The position numbers and the translations under genes were made by a program. This document shows positions 1 through 9,209 of a stretch of DNA of 64,000 nt, piece by piece; within the stretch, counting starts at the first letter, position 1; each line of letters begins with the position of its first letter. The notes under the pieces are model-generated. The model ran no database searches and was not told where the DNA came from. It worked only from the letters and a program-made list of their open reading frames with translations. The DNA is from JAZKDW01 sp040387375. Lineage in GTDB: Bacteria > Pseudomonadota > Gammaproteobacteria > Burkholderiales > Burkholderiaceae_D. The stretch spans positions 248,001 through 312,000 of the forward strand of contig JAZKDW010000015.1 of the NCBI GenBank assembly GCA_040387375.1, read 5' to 3'.

Positions 1-869
1 GGCGCCTGAATACGCGTATCGCGACCATTGACACGCTATTGCGCGGCGTACCAGGCTTTTTTTCACCACGGCCGTCCAATGCGTTTGCAGTCGGCCTTCC
101 TGTGCCGCCTGAAGAGGCGAGCTTCTATACAACCGATGAATTGTCCGGCACGCTGACACAACTGGTCGATTTCCCGTATCTCAATGCACCGGGAGGTATC
201 CGGCTGACGGTGAGCGCAATCAAGCTTATCTGCGGCTCGCTGGTCAACTTCGACTCGGCACAACAGGCTGTCGGCGTCGAACATGTGATGGCGAGCGGTG
301 CGCTGCCCCCGGGCTTTCCTCCGGTGCGCGTCGATGGCGAGCTGTACTGGGACGGCGGCCTGTACTCCAACACGCCTCTCGAGGTCGTGCTGGAGGATGA
401 GCCGCGCATCGACACGCTGTGTTTCATCGTTGACCTGTGGAGCGCGGAAGGGCCGGAGCCCACAACGCTGGAGCAAGTGTACACACGACAAAAAGATGTA
501 ATTTATGCATCGCGCTCGGTGCGCCATATCAACGCCTATCAGCGCATGCACCGGTTGCGGCGCATCGTCCAGGCCTTGCACGACAGGCTGCCGGCCGAAC
601 TCCGGGACGCGGAAGAGTTGCAAGAGATCAGCAAGATGGGCAGCGACACCACCATTCATATCATCCGGCTTGCTTATGCCGGCCGGGATTGGCAGATGGC
701 GTCGAAGGATATCAATTTTTCCAGAGGCTCGATTCAATGGCGCTGGGAGATGGGCTATCTTGACGCAATGCATGCGGTTGAGCACACTGACTGGTTATCC
801 TTTGCACCGGATGACGCTGGCGTCGTTGTCCATGATCTGAGACCGGCCATCCCGGATCAGATTTCCTGA
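1..869 (+). CDS. Patatin-like phospholipase, C-terminal part (cut by window start)
   Basis: The reading frame is open from base 3, so the gene begins before the window; the first in-window TTG at 39 is internal. The visible part has the patatin DGG motif (YWDGGLYSNTP), which supplies the catalytic Asp of the Ser-Asp dyad. The GxSxG nucleophile elbow must lie upstream of the window. The C-terminal stretch after the DGG, ending in conserved text around NFSRGSIQWRWEMGY, matches the DUF3734-type tail of proteobacterial patatins. The family hydrolyses acyl esters of phospholipids or neutral lipids. It lies 20 bp upstream of a secreted M15 peptidase and not far from a phasin, which fits a lipid or PHB context but does not prove one. 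The substrate is unknown. Confidence 0.85.
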   Translation, partial: RLNTRIATIDTLLRGVPGFFSPRPSNAFAVGLPVPPEEASFYTTDELSGTLTQLVDFPYLNAPGGIRLTVSAIKLICGSLVNFDSAQQAVGVEHVMASGALPPGFPPVRVDGELYWDGGLYSNTPLEVVLEDEPRIDTLCFIVDLWSAEGPEPTTLEQVYTRQKDVIYASRSVRHINAYQRMHRLRRIVQALHDRLPAELRDAEELQEISKMGSDTTIHIIRLAYAGRDWQMASKDINFSRGSIQWRWEMGYLDAMHAVEHTDWLSFAPDDAGVVVHDLRPAIPDQIS

Positions 870-889
870 TCTGCCGACCGGACACAAAC

Positions 890-1705
890 ATGACTTTACG
901 CCGTTCCAGGGGTTTTCTTGTTCTTGCTTTCATCCTGACATGCGGCGTGGGCCAGGCACTGTCCGCGTCCGTGCCTGTCGAGGGCGCCCCATGCGACAGG
1001 ATGAAGGCGAATCAGGTACTCTCCGCAGGCGCACCCGTAAGTTGCGCCCAGCTTTCCATCGTTCGATTTTCGTATGTCGATTTTGCAGGACGTTCTCATC
1101 CTGACGGCGAAATCATGGTCATGGCGGCAGTCGCGCACCATGTGCAAACAATTTTCGATACGCTGTATCAACGCCGTTTTCCGATCGCGAAAGCCCGGCT
1201 GATCGACGATTATCGTGGTGATGATACGGCATCAATGCATGATAACAATACGTCCGCATTCAACCACCGCGCGATCACCGGTGGCGGTGCGCCGTCGTTG
1301 CATGCTTATGGCCTGGCCATCGATCTGAACCCGGTCCAGAATCCGTTCATCCAGTTCAATGGGCGGGGACAGGCTTCCTACAGCCCGGCAGCCGGCAAGG
1401 CTCATGGAAGACGGCAGATGGCTGGTCCTGGCAAACCTGCATCCCCCGGAATGGCTGAAGAAGTAGTCCAACTTTTTGCTGCGAACGGCTTTTTGGTGTG
1501 GGGTGGGTACTGGAATTCGCCGATTGATTATCAGCATTTTCAGGTCAGCCGAAAAATCGCTGAACGCATGGCAAGTCTGCCTGCAGGCGCGGCACGCAAA
1601 TTTTTTACCGGATACGTCGATAACTACCGCACCTGCCTGAGAAAAAACAGCGCCGAAAAGGCCAGTACGGCAAGGAAGACCTGTACGGACGCGGTCAATC
1701 CATAG
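890..1705 (+). CDS. Secreted M15-family (VanY/extensin-like) metallopeptidase
   Basis: A 271-aa protein starting with a signal peptide (positively charged MTLRRSR, hydrophobic core, likely cleavage after ALSA). The zinc-site motifs of M15 D-Ala-D-Ala carboxypeptidases are present: SLHAYGLAIDLNP (His and Asp ligands) and DYQHFQ (second His). This family cleaves peptidoglycan stem peptides in the periplasm. It follows the patatin gene by 20 bp on the same strand and may be co-transcribed. The ATG at 890 is used because the signal peptide starts there; no strong Shine-Dalgarno is visible. Exact peptide specificity cannot be read from the sequence. Confidence 0.8.
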   Translation: MTLRRSRGFLVLAFILTCGVGQALSASVPVEGAPCDRMKANQVLSAGAPVSCAQLSIVRFSYVDFAGRSHPDGEIMVMAAVAHHVQTIFDTLYQRRFPIAKARLIDDYRGDDTASMHDNNTSAFNHRAITGGGAPSLHAYGLAIDLNPVQNPFIQFNGRGQASYSPAAGKAHGRRQMAGPGKPASPGMAEEVVQLFAANGFLVWGGYWNSPIDYQHFQVSRKIAERMASLPAGAARKFFTGYVDNYRTCLRKNSAEKASTARKTCTDAVNP

Positions 1706-1735
1706 GTTGAATTATCCCGCCGGGTCAGGCCGGCC

Positions 1736-1764
1736 AACAATTTGGTGCACCGCACCAAATTGTT
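1736..1764. repeat. Perfect 13-bp inverted repeat with 3-nt spacer
   Basis: The arms AACAATTTGGTGC (1736-1748) and its exact complement (1752-1764) flank ACC. It ends two bases before the -35 hexamer of the phasin promoter. There is no U-tract after it, so it is a weak candidate for a terminator of the peptidase gene and a better one for an operator or a terminator-like insulator. Confidence 0.75.
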
Positions 1765-1765
1765 C

Positions 1766-1793
1766 TTGACATTATTTAATTAATCTTTAGAAT
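1766..1793 (+). promoter_or_regulatory. Sigma70-type promoter of the phasin gene
   Basis: A consensus TTGACA (1766-1771) is separated by 16 nt from TAGAAT (1788-1793). This predicts a transcription start near 1800 and a 5' leader of about 60 nt before the phasin ATG at 1864. Confidence 0.7.
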
Positions 1794-1802
1794 ACGAATT
1801 GT

Positions 1803-1822
1803 TGCACTGCACAATGCACTGC
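1803..1822 (+). promoter_or_regulatory. Tandem TGCACTGC repeats, putative PhaR-type operator
   Basis: Two copies of TGCACTGC (1803-1810 and 1815-1822) recur with a 12-bp period just downstream of the predicted phasin start site. PhaR, the repressor of phasin genes in PHB-accumulating proteobacteria, binds TGC/GCA-rich sites at this kind of position. The assignment to PhaR is inference; phaR is not in this window. Confidence 0.4.
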
Positions 1823-1863
1823 GGACCAATTAACCCACGATTAGATCATCAAGGAGAGTTACC

Positions 1864-2427
1864 ATGTTTTCTAACAACGATCAATTTTCAAACGCCGCCA
1901 AAGTCAATTTCGAAACCCAACTTGCTGCGATTACCGCGCTGACCAACAAGGCTTTCGAAAGTGTCGCCCAACTCGTTGATTTGAACGTGAACGCTGCGAA
2001 AGCCTCCCTGGAGCAATCGACGGCTGCGGCGCAACAACTGTTGACGGCAAAAGACCCGCAAGAATTTTTTGCCCTGTCCACCGCGCAAAGCCAGCCGAAT
2101 GCTGAAAAAGTGCTCGCCTACAGCCGCAACCTGGCCAGCATCGCTTCCACGGCCCAGGCTGAATTTACCAAAGCAGCTGAAGCACAGATCGCTGAAACCA
2201 CCCGCAAAGTATCCGCCCTGGTCGACGATGTAGCGAAGAATGCGCCAGCCGGATCGGAAAATGCGATTGCCATGTTGAAATCGGCAATTACCAATGCCAA
2301 CGCCAGCTACGAGCAATTGAGCAAGACGACCAAACAGGCAACTGAATCGCTGGAAGAAAATGTGAGCAAGGCCGTAAAGCAATTTACCCAGACAGCTGAA
2401 AAAGCTACCAGCCGCGCGAAGAAATAA
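1864..2427 (+). CDS. phaP: Phasin family protein (PHB granule-associated)
   Basis: A 187-aa, Ala/Gln/Lys-rich, almost wholly helical protein with no signal peptide and no cysteine. It matches the Phasin_2/TIGR01841 family that coats polyhydroxybutyrate granules in the cytoplasm. The N-terminal region (about residues 5-100) holds the family pattern of amphipathic helices (NFETQLAAITALTNKAFE, FFALSTAQSQPNAEKV), and the Lys-rich C-terminus is typical. A strong GGAG lies 8 nt upstream of the ATG. It has its own promoter and a rho-independent terminator, so it is a monocistronic unit. No PHB synthase gene is in the window. Specific paralogue number (phaP1/2) cannot be assigned. Confidence 0.92.
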   Translation: MFSNNDQFSNAAKVNFETQLAAITALTNKAFESVAQLVDLNVNAAKASLEQSTAAAQQLLTAKDPQEFFALSTAQSQPNAEKVLAYSRNLASIASTAQAEFTKAAEAQIAETTRKVSALVDDVAKNAPAGSENAIAMLKSAITNANASYEQLSKTTKQATESLEENVSKAVKQFTQTAEKATSRAKK

Positions 2428-2445
2428 GAATCGAACCAGATACAA

Positions 2446-2473
2446 ACGGGCCGCATCGCGGCCCGTTTTTTTT
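2446..2473 (+). terminator. Rho-independent terminator of phasin gene
   Basis: A 9-bp GC-rich stem (ACGGGCCGC/GCGGCCCGT, loop ATC) is followed by eight T residues, 18 bp after the phasin stop codon. Confidence 0.92.
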
Positions 2474-2500
2474 GCTGTTTTCTACCGCGCCGCAAACCCG

Positions 2501-4102
2501 CTATACGGCCACCATGCTTAACGCAACCGCCTCGGCAACCTTGATGCCATCGACGCCCGCCGACAAGATTCCGCCCGCATAACCAGCACCCTCTCCCGCA
2601 GGATACAAGCCGCGCGTATTGAGGCTTTCACAATGTGCGTTGCGCGTGATCCGTATCGGTGACGAAGTACGCGTTTCCACACCGGTCAGAACGGCGTCAT
2701 TCATCGCGAAGCCTTTGATCTGTTTATCGAACACAGGCAATGCTTCGCGGATCGCGGCGATTGCATAATCAGGCAATGCCGAGTTCAAATCGCCCAGCAG
2801 CACGCCAGGTTTATACGAAGGAATAACCGACCCGAATTCAGTCGACGGCCGGTCGGCAATGAAATCTCCCACCAACTGTCCCGGCGCATCATAATTGTGG
2901 CCCCCCAGTTCATAGGCACGGGTTTCCCATAACCGCTGGAATGCAATGCCAGCCAGCGGATGGCCGGGATAATCCGCCGGCGTGATGCCGACCACGATGC
3001 CACTATTGGCATTACGCTCATTACGCGAATACTGGCTCATGCCGTTGGTGACAACCCGGCCCGGCTCGGAGGTGGCGGCCACGACAGTGCCGCCCGGACA
3101 CATGCAGAAGCTATACACGGAACGGCCATTGGCGCAGTGGTGAACCAGCTTGTAATCGGCCGCCCCCAGTATCGGATTACCCGCATTGGGACCGAAACGG
3201 CAACGATCGATCAGCGACTGCGGATGTTCGATGCGAAAACCGAGCGAAAACGGTTTTGCTTCCAGATAAACACCGCGGTCATACAACATCTGAAAAGTAT
3301 CGCGCGCGCTATGACCGACTGCCAGCACAACGTGGCTGGTGGCGATATGTTCGCCGCCGGCCAGAACGACACCTCGCACCTGGCCATTATCAATATCGAT
3401 ATCCTCGACCTTGCTCTCAAAGCGAAATTCGCCACCGAGCGCTTCGATTGAGGCACGCATCTGTTCCACCATCTTCACCAGCCGGAATGTGCCGATATGC
3501 GGTTTGCTGACATACAAAATTTCCGCCGGCGCGTCCGCTTTGACAAATTCCATCAATACCTTGCGGCCATAATGTTTGGGATCCTTGATCTGGCTCCACA
3601 GCTTGCCATCGGAAAAAGTGCCGGCGCCGCCTTCGCCAAATTGCACATTGGACTCCGGATGCAGCTCGCGTTTTCGCCACAAGCCAAATGTATCCTTGGT
3701 CCGTTCGCGTACCGACTTGCCGCGCTCCAGAATAATGGGACGAAACCCCATCTGCGCCAGCAGCAAGCCGGCAAACAGTCCGCAGGGACCGGTGCCGATG
3801 ACGACCGGACGTGTGTTCAGTCCGGCCGGCGCCCGGGCCACAAAATGGTAACTGGTATCGGGCGTGGACACCACGTTCCGGCTGCCGGACAGACGCTTCA
3901 ATATTGCCGGCTCATTTCTGAGGTCGACATCCAGCGTGTAAATCAGGGTTACCGCGCTCTTTTTGCGGGCATCATAGCTGCGGCGAAAAATCGAATAGCT
4001 GATCAATTCGTCAGCCGCGATCCCAAGCCGCGCGAGAATCGCGCTCTGGATTTCGGCTTCGGGATGATCGAGCGGAAGTTGAACGTCAGTCAATCGCAAC
4101 AT
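2501..4102 (-). CDS. COG2509-type FAD-dependent dehydrogenase
   Basis: A 533-aa cytosolic flavoprotein. The N-terminal ~95 residues form the small domain usual in this family. The dinucleotide-binding motif IGTGPCGLFAGLLLAQMG lies near residues 102-119, followed by the family signature NVQFGEGGAGTFSDGKL, and the C-terminus has the second FAD-binding stretch GLYPAGEGAGYAGGI. The family (COG2509, uncharacterised FAD-dependent dehydrogenases) is widespread in bacteria, and its substrate has not been established to my knowledge. It is convergent with phasin and is transcribed alone. The ATG at 4102 gives the usual family length. Confidence 0.85.
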   Translation of the reverse strand: MLRLTDVQLPLDHPEAEIQSAILARLGIAADELISYSIFRRSYDARKKSAVTLIYTLDVDLRNEPAILKRLSGSRNVVSTPDTSYHFVARAPAGLNTRPVVIGTGPCGLFAGLLLAQMGFRPIILERGKSVRERTKDTFGLWRKRELHPESNVQFGEGGAGTFSDGKLWSQIKDPKHYGRKVLMEFVKADAPAEILYVSKPHIGTFRLVKMVEQMRASIEALGGEFRFESKVEDIDIDNGQVRGVVLAGGEHIATSHVVLAVGHSARDTFQMLYDRGVYLEAKPFSLGFRIEHPQSLIDRCRFGPNAGNPILGAADYKLVHHCANGRSVYSFCMCPGGTVVAATSEPGRVVTNGMSQYSRNERNANSGIVVGITPADYPGHPLAGIAFQRLWETRAYELGGHNYDAPGQLVGDFIADRPSTEFGSVIPSYKPGVLLGDLNSALPDYAIAAIREALPVFDKQIKGFAMNDAVLTGVETRTSSPIRITRNAHCESLNTRGLYPAGEGAGYAGGILSAGVDGIKVAEAVALSMVAV

Positions 4103-4308
4103 GCGCAGTAATTTCCGGATAGGTCGTGTCAGTGAATCAGGTGTTGATGGAAAGTCGCATCAACTGGCAGAGCGCTATTTTACCGCACCGTATTTCCATG
4201 CGATTGCGCGGGGATGGACTCCTGGAGTTGCGAATTCCAGGCGAGGGGAAGAGAAAAGATGTTGTGGCGCCCCTGATTCGGCCCCATGTGCGTTATAACA
4301 TGAGCCGA

Positions 4309-5850
4309 TCAAGGGCTCTTTTGCGATTTTTCCCATTTGCGTTCCATCGTCGACAGCAGTTTTCCCTGCGGATCGACAGTCTCCAGCTTGACGTCAAAGC
4401 CCCACAGGCGGGCGACGTGTTTCAAGACTTCCTCTGTCTGCTGGTTCAATGGCCGGCGCTGGAACTGGGTATGCCGCAAGGTCAGCGAACGATCGTCATG
4501 TGTGTTGACCGACCAGACCTGGATGTTCGGTTCCCGATTGCCCAAGTTGTACTGGCTTGCCAGTTGCTGCCGCACATACCGATACCCGGTTTCATCATGG
4601 ATGGCGGAAATCAGCAACTCGTCTTCCTTGTCATCGTCGAGTACCGCGAACAAATGGAAATCGCGTATCAGTTTTGGTGAAAGATATTGTGCGATAAAAC
4701 TTTCATCCTTGAAGTTGCGCATCGCAAAATTGAGCGTTTCTTTCCAGTCGCTGCCGGCAATGTCCGGAAACCAGTAAGTATCTTCTTCAGTCGGCGCCTC
4801 GCAAATGCGACGGATGTCGCGCATCATCGCAAACCCTAGCGCATACGGGTTGATGCCGCTGTAGTGTGGACTGGAAATCGGCGGCTGGTACACCACATTG
4901 GTATGGCTTTGCAAAAATTCCAGCATGAAGCCGTCGCCAACGATGCCTTCATCGTACAGCTGGTTCAAAATCGTGTAGTGCCAGAAAGTAGCCCAGCCTT
5001 CATTCATTACCTGGGTCTGGCGCTGCGGATAAAAGTATTGTGAAATCTTGCGTGTGATGCGGACAATTTCGCGTTGCCACGGCTCCAGGAGCGGCGCTGA
5101 TTTTTCAATGAAGTAGAGCAGATTTTCTTGCGGCTCCAATGGAAAACGCAAGGGTGTGTTGTCGGACGACGCCTCTTCTGCACGCCGCGGCAAGGTGCGC
5201 CATAAATCGTTGATCTGCATTTGCAGATACGCTTCGCGCTCGTTCTGGCGTGCGTTTTCTTCCGCCAGCGATAACCTGGCGGGTCGCTTGTAACGGTCGA
5301 CGCCATAATTTTGCAGCGCATGGCAAGAGTCGAGTGTCAGTTCAACCGCTTCCACACCATGGCGGCGCTCACATTCGGCAATGTAATTCTTAGCGAATAA
5401 CATATAGTCGATGATCGCTTCGGCATCGGTCCAGGTACGGAATAGATAATTCCCCTTGAAAAATGAGTTGTGGCCATACGCTGCGTGCGCGATCACCAGC
5501 GTCTGCATCATCAGGCTGTTTTCCTCCATCAGATACGCGATGCACGGGCTGGAGTTGATCACGATCTCGTAGGCCAGTCCCATCTGGCCGCGCTTGTAAC
5601 TCTTCTCGGTCGACAGGAAATGCTTGCCGAACGACCAATGATTGTATGACACCGGCATGCCGACCGAAGCATAGGCATCCATCATCTGCTCGGCGGTGAT
5701 GATCTCGAGCTGGTTGGGATAGGTGTCGAGTCCGAAGTTTTCCGCAACGCGCCGGATTTCCTCGTGCGCCTGCTCGACAAGATCGAAGGTCCATTCGGAT
5801 TGATCGGGCAAGCGGCGCGTGTTTCCGGATTTTTCAATGAGTTTGATCAT
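4309..5850 (-). CDS. spoVR: SpoVR family protein (YcgB-like)
   Basis: A 513-aa protein matching the SpoVR/YcgB family along its whole length (E. coli YcgB is about 510 aa), including conserved text such as YNHWSFGKHFLSTEKSYKRG near residue 66 and NEGWATFWHYTI near residue 280. Bacillus SpoVR affects spore cortex formation, but in proteobacteria the molecular function is unknown. It is the last gene of a prkA-yeaH-spoVR operon; its ATG overlaps the yeaH stop codon (ATGA at 5847-5850), implying translational coupling. In E. coli the yeaGH pair and ycgB belong to the stationary-phase/RpoS response, which suggests a stress role here by analogy. Confidence 0.92.
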   Translation of the reverse strand: MIKLIEKSGNTRRLPDQSEWTFDLVEQAHEEIRRVAENFGLDTYPNQLEIITAEQMMDAYASVGMPVSYNHWSFGKHFLSTEKSYKRGQMGLAYEIVINSSPCIAYLMEENSLMMQTLVIAHAAYGHNSFFKGNYLFRTWTDAEAIIDYMLFAKNYIAECERRHGVEAVELTLDSCHALQNYGVDRYKRPARLSLAEENARQNEREAYLQMQINDLWRTLPRRAEEASSDNTPLRFPLEPQENLLYFIEKSAPLLEPWQREIVRITRKISQYFYPQRQTQVMNEGWATFWHYTILNQLYDEGIVGDGFMLEFLQSHTNVVYQPPISSPHYSGINPYALGFAMMRDIRRICEAPTEEDTYWFPDIAGSDWKETLNFAMRNFKDESFIAQYLSPKLIRDFHLFAVLDDDKEDELLISAIHDETGYRYVRQQLASQYNLGNREPNIQVWSVNTHDDRSLTLRHTQFQRRPLNQQTEEVLKHVARLWGFDVKLETVDPQGKLLSTMERKWEKSQKSP

Positions 5851-7112
5851 TTCGGCTGCTTTTTGAACAGTTCGCGAAACACGGGGTAAATGTCCGCTGG
5901 CGACTCGATTTTTTGCATCGCAAAATGGCCATGATGATCCGCTATCTGGCCATACTCATCCCATAGATTTTGCGGTTCACCATCGGTGATTTCAACGTAG
6001 GCGTAGTACTGCACCGCGGGCAGCACGGTATTGATCAGTATCTGGCGGCAGGTCACGGAATCCTTATCCCAGTTGTCGCCATCCGACGCTTGCGCCACGT
6101 AGACATTCCAGTCGCTACTCGGATAACGCTCATGCAAAATCTTGGTCAGCAGATGCAGTGCGGACGACACGACTGTTCCGCCAGACTCCCGCGAGTTGAA
6201 AAATTCATGCTCGTCGACTTCATTGGCCAGCGTATGGTGGCGGATGAAAACGACTTCGATCTTTTCGTAGGCGCGGGTGAGAAACAGATACAGCAAGATG
6301 AAAAAACGCTTGGCGGTTTCCTTTCTCATCTCATCCATCGAACCCGACACGTCCATGATGCAGAACATGACAGCCTGGCTCGCCGGTTTTGGTACCTTGA
6401 CCCGGTTGCTATAGCGCAGATCGAAGGGGTCGATGAATGGAATGAGCGCCAGCCTGGCGTGGAGGCGCTCGATTTCGCGCTTCAATTCGAGCGCGGCCGG
6501 ATCATCTTCGGACACTTGCATCAGCAAACGCTCGAGCGCCAGTTCGGCTTCCTTCAAGCGCTTGCTTGACTTGCCGCCAACGGCAATGCGCCGTCCAGTC
6601 GCGCCACGCAGCGACCGCAGCACGTGGATGCTGGCCGGTATGCCCGACATTTTGTAGCCAGCCCGCTGACTCTTGAAATCCGTGGTGGTGGTGAGCTGCG
6701 TCTTGACCATGTTGGGCAGCTCCAGGTCCTCGAAGAAGTAATTCATGAATTCTTCGCGGCTCAGCTCGAATACAAAATCATCCTCGCTGGTCTCTTCACT
6801 ATTGCCGGCCTTGCCGGAGCCGGAACCGCCGCCCCCTTTCGGCCGCTGCACCCGGTCACCTTTCAGATAGTCGGTGTTGCCGGGACTGACGGTTTCCCAG
6901 ACGCCGCCGCGTGCATGCCCGAAATTTGGCTCGTTGAGGTCCTTTGCCGGAATGCTTACTTTTTCGCCACTGGCGATATCGGTGATGGAACGGCCTTTTA
7001 TCGCACGCTCGACCGCTTGTTTGATCTGCCCTTTGTAGCGCCGTAAAAAACGTTCACGGTTGACTGCTGACTTGTTCTTGCTCTGCAAACGACGATCGAT
7101 GAGGTAAGCCAA
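5847..7112 (-). CDS. yeaH: YeaH/YhbH family (DUF444) protein with VWA-like domain
   Basis: The frame is open to 7151, but I place the start at the TTG at 7112. It yields MAYLIDRRLQSKNKS, which aligns with the conserved start of E. coli YeaH, and it has GGAGA at 7119-7123 about 6 nt upstream. The resulting 421 aa fit the family (about 427). The C-terminal half carries a MIDAS-like DVSGSM motif, typical of von Willebrand factor A metal-binding domains. A Gly/Ser-rich linker with GGGGSGSGKAG lies near residues 95-105. YeaH works with the PrkA/YeaG kinase in the nutrient-stress response of enterobacteria; its biochemical role is unknown. It lies between prkA and spoVR on one strand. Confidence 0.9.
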   Translation of the reverse strand: MAYLIDRRLQSKNKSAVNRERFLRRYKGQIKQAVERAIKGRSITDIASGEKVSIPAKDLNEPNFGHARGGVWETVSPGNTDYLKGDRVQRPKGGGGSGSGKAGNSEETSEDDFVFELSREEFMNYFFEDLELPNMVKTQLTTTTDFKSQRAGYKMSGIPASIHVLRSLRGATGRRIAVGGKSSKRLKEAELALERLLMQVSEDDPAALELKREIERLHARLALIPFIDPFDLRYSNRVKVPKPASQAVMFCIMDVSGSMDEMRKETAKRFFILLYLFLTRAYEKIEVVFIRHHTLANEVDEHEFFNSRESGGTVVSSALHLLTKILHERYPSSDWNVYVAQASDGDNWDKDSVTCRQILINTVLPAVQYYAYVEITDGEPQNLWDEYGQIADHHGHFAMQKIESPADIYPVFRELFKKQPK

Positions 7113-7286
7113 TATGGGTCTCCTGCTCGCACAACTGCTTGCATCGGACACACATCCGACTCAAGCACACATCAACTATGTAGAGAGGCAATTGACCGTT
7201 CCAGCCGATTCATCCATGGAACCGGCGGTAACGACCGTCACTGCAATCCCTGCATGACATTCACTTTCCGAAGCTCACGCTTTTTT

Positions 7287-9209
7287 TCAGGATGATTTTC
7301 TGACCCGCAAATACCACTCACATAATAACCGCACCTGCTTGGCCGTATAACCCTTGGCGACCATGCGTGACACAAACTCCTGATGTTTGTTCGCGTCGTC
7401 CGCACTGGCTTTTGCGTTAAACGAAATCACCGGCAACAATTCTTCAGTGTTGGAAAACATCTTCTTTTCGATTACGCTTCTGAATTTTTCGTAGCCAGTC
7501 CAGGCCGGATTCTTGCCGGCATTCTGGGCTCGTGTGCGCAATACGAAGTTGACGATTTCATTCCTGAAATCCTTCGGGTTTGAAATGCCTGCCGGCTTCT
7601 CGATTTTTTCCAGCTCATTATTCAATAGATCGCGGTTGAAACTTTCGCCGGTATCGGGATCGCGGAATTCCTGATCCTGAATCCAGAAGTCGGCAAAAGT
7701 CACATAACGATCAAAAATGTTTTGTCCATACTCGGAATAGCTCTCCAGATAAGCAGTCTGGATTTCCTTGCCGATGAACTCGACGTAACGTTGCGCCAGG
7801 TATTCCTTGATGAATGAATAGTATTTTTGCTCCGTTTCCGGCGCGAACTGCTCGCGTCCCACCTGTTGTTCCAGCACATATAACAAATGTACCGGATTCG
7901 CGGCAACTTCGCTGCTATCGAAGTTGAACACCTTGGACAGGATCTTGAAGGCGAAGCGGGTCGACAGTCCGTTCATTCCTTCATCCATGCCTGCATAATC
8001 GCTGTATTCGGATTTCGACTTTGCTTTCGGATCGGTATCCTTCAGGTTTTCTCCATCGTAGACCTGCATCTTGCTGAAGATGCTGGAATTCTCCGGATCC
8101 TTGAGGCGTGACAAGATGGCAAATTGCGCCATCATCCTCAAGGTTCCGGGGGCACAGGGCGCTGTTGCCAGCGAAGAGTTGCGCACCAGTTTGTCGTAAA
8201 TTTTTATTTCATCGGTGACACGCAGGCAATAAGGCACCTTGACGATATAGATACGATCGAGGAACGCCTCATTGTTCTTGTTGTTCTTGAACGTTTTCCA
8301 TTCAGACTCGTTCGAGTGCGCCAGTATCACACCGTCAAAAGGTATCGCGCCAAAACCCTCGGTCCCTTTGTAGTTGCCTTCCTGCGTGGCGGTCAGCAAT
8401 GGATGCAGCACCTTGATCGGCGCCTTGAACATCTCGACGAATTCCAGCAAACCCTGATTTGCCAGGCACAAACCACCGGAGTAGCTGTAGGCATCGGGAT
8501 CGTCCTGCGAATAATCTTCCAGCTTGCGGATATCTACCTTGCCGACCAGGGATGAAATATCCTGGTTGTTTTCATCACCTGGCTCGGTTTTCGCAACCGC
8601 GATTTGCTTGAGTACGGATGGATAACGACGGACGACACGAAACTGGTTGATGTCACCATTAAATTCATGCAGGCGCTTGACGGCCCATGGGCTTGGGATG
8701 GTGTGCAGATAACGACGCGGGATACCGTAATCTTCTTCGAGGATGACGCCGTCTTCTTCTTCACTGAAAAGTCCAAGCGGCGATTCGTTGACCGGCGAAC
8801 CCTTGATGCAATAGAAGGGCACCGACTCCATCAGCGATTTCAGTTTTTCAGCGATCGATGATTTTCCGCCGCCCACTGGCCCCAGCAAATACAGGATCTG
8901 CTTGCGCTCCTCAAGTCCCTGAGCCGCATGCCGGAAATAGGATACGACTTGTTCGATCACCTCCTCGGTGCCGTAGAACTCACGAAATGCGGGGTAGATC
9001 TTGATGACTTTATTGGTAAAAATGCGGGAGAGGCGGGAGTCGTGCCGGGTGTCGAGCAACTCCGGTTCGCCGATGGCGGCAAGCATTCTTTCAGAGGCGC
9101 TTGCGTAGACGAGGGGATCACGTTTGCAGAGATCCAGATACTCTTGCAAGGAAAATTCCTCCTCGCGATTACGTTCATATCGTGCGGTATAGTTCTCAAA
9201 GATTTTCAT
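7287..9209 (-). CDS. prkA: PrkA/YeaG family AAA+ serine protein kinase
   Basis: A 640-aa cytosolic protein, full length for the family (E. coli YeaG, 644 aa). The N-terminal PrkA AAA domain contains the Walker A motif GPVGGGKSS at residues 110-118, and the C-terminal PrkA domain follows from about residue 400. Family members are described as serine kinases; Bacillus PrkA has also been reported to have ATP-dependent protease-like activity. It is the first gene of the yeaG-yeaH-ycgB-type operon (174 bp before yeaH). AGGAC lies 6 nt upstream of the ATG. A 5' region of over 700 bp precedes it, so complex stress regulation is plausible. Confidence 0.95.
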   Translation of the reverse strand: MKIFENYTARYERNREEEFSLQEYLDLCKRDPLVYASASERMLAAIGEPELLDTRHDSRLSRIFTNKVIKIYPAFREFYGTEEVIEQVVSYFRHAAQGLEERKQILYLLGPVGGGKSSIAEKLKSLMESVPFYCIKGSPVNESPLGLFSEEEDGVILEEDYGIPRRYLHTIPSPWAVKRLHEFNGDINQFRVVRRYPSVLKQIAVAKTEPGDENNQDISSLVGKVDIRKLEDYSQDDPDAYSYSGGLCLANQGLLEFVEMFKAPIKVLHPLLTATQEGNYKGTEGFGAIPFDGVILAHSNESEWKTFKNNKNNEAFLDRIYIVKVPYCLRVTDEIKIYDKLVRNSSLATAPCAPGTLRMMAQFAILSRLKDPENSSIFSKMQVYDGENLKDTDPKAKSKSEYSDYAGMDEGMNGLSTRFAFKILSKVFNFDSSEVAANPVHLLYVLEQQVGREQFAPETEQKYYSFIKEYLAQRYVEFIGKEIQTAYLESYSEYGQNIFDRYVTFADFWIQDQEFRDPDTGESFNRDLLNNELEKIEKPAGISNPKDFRNEIVNFVLRTRAQNAGKNPAWTGYEKFRSVIEKKMFSNTEELLPVISFNAKASADDANKHQEFVSRMVAKGYTAKQVRLLCEWYLRVRKSS

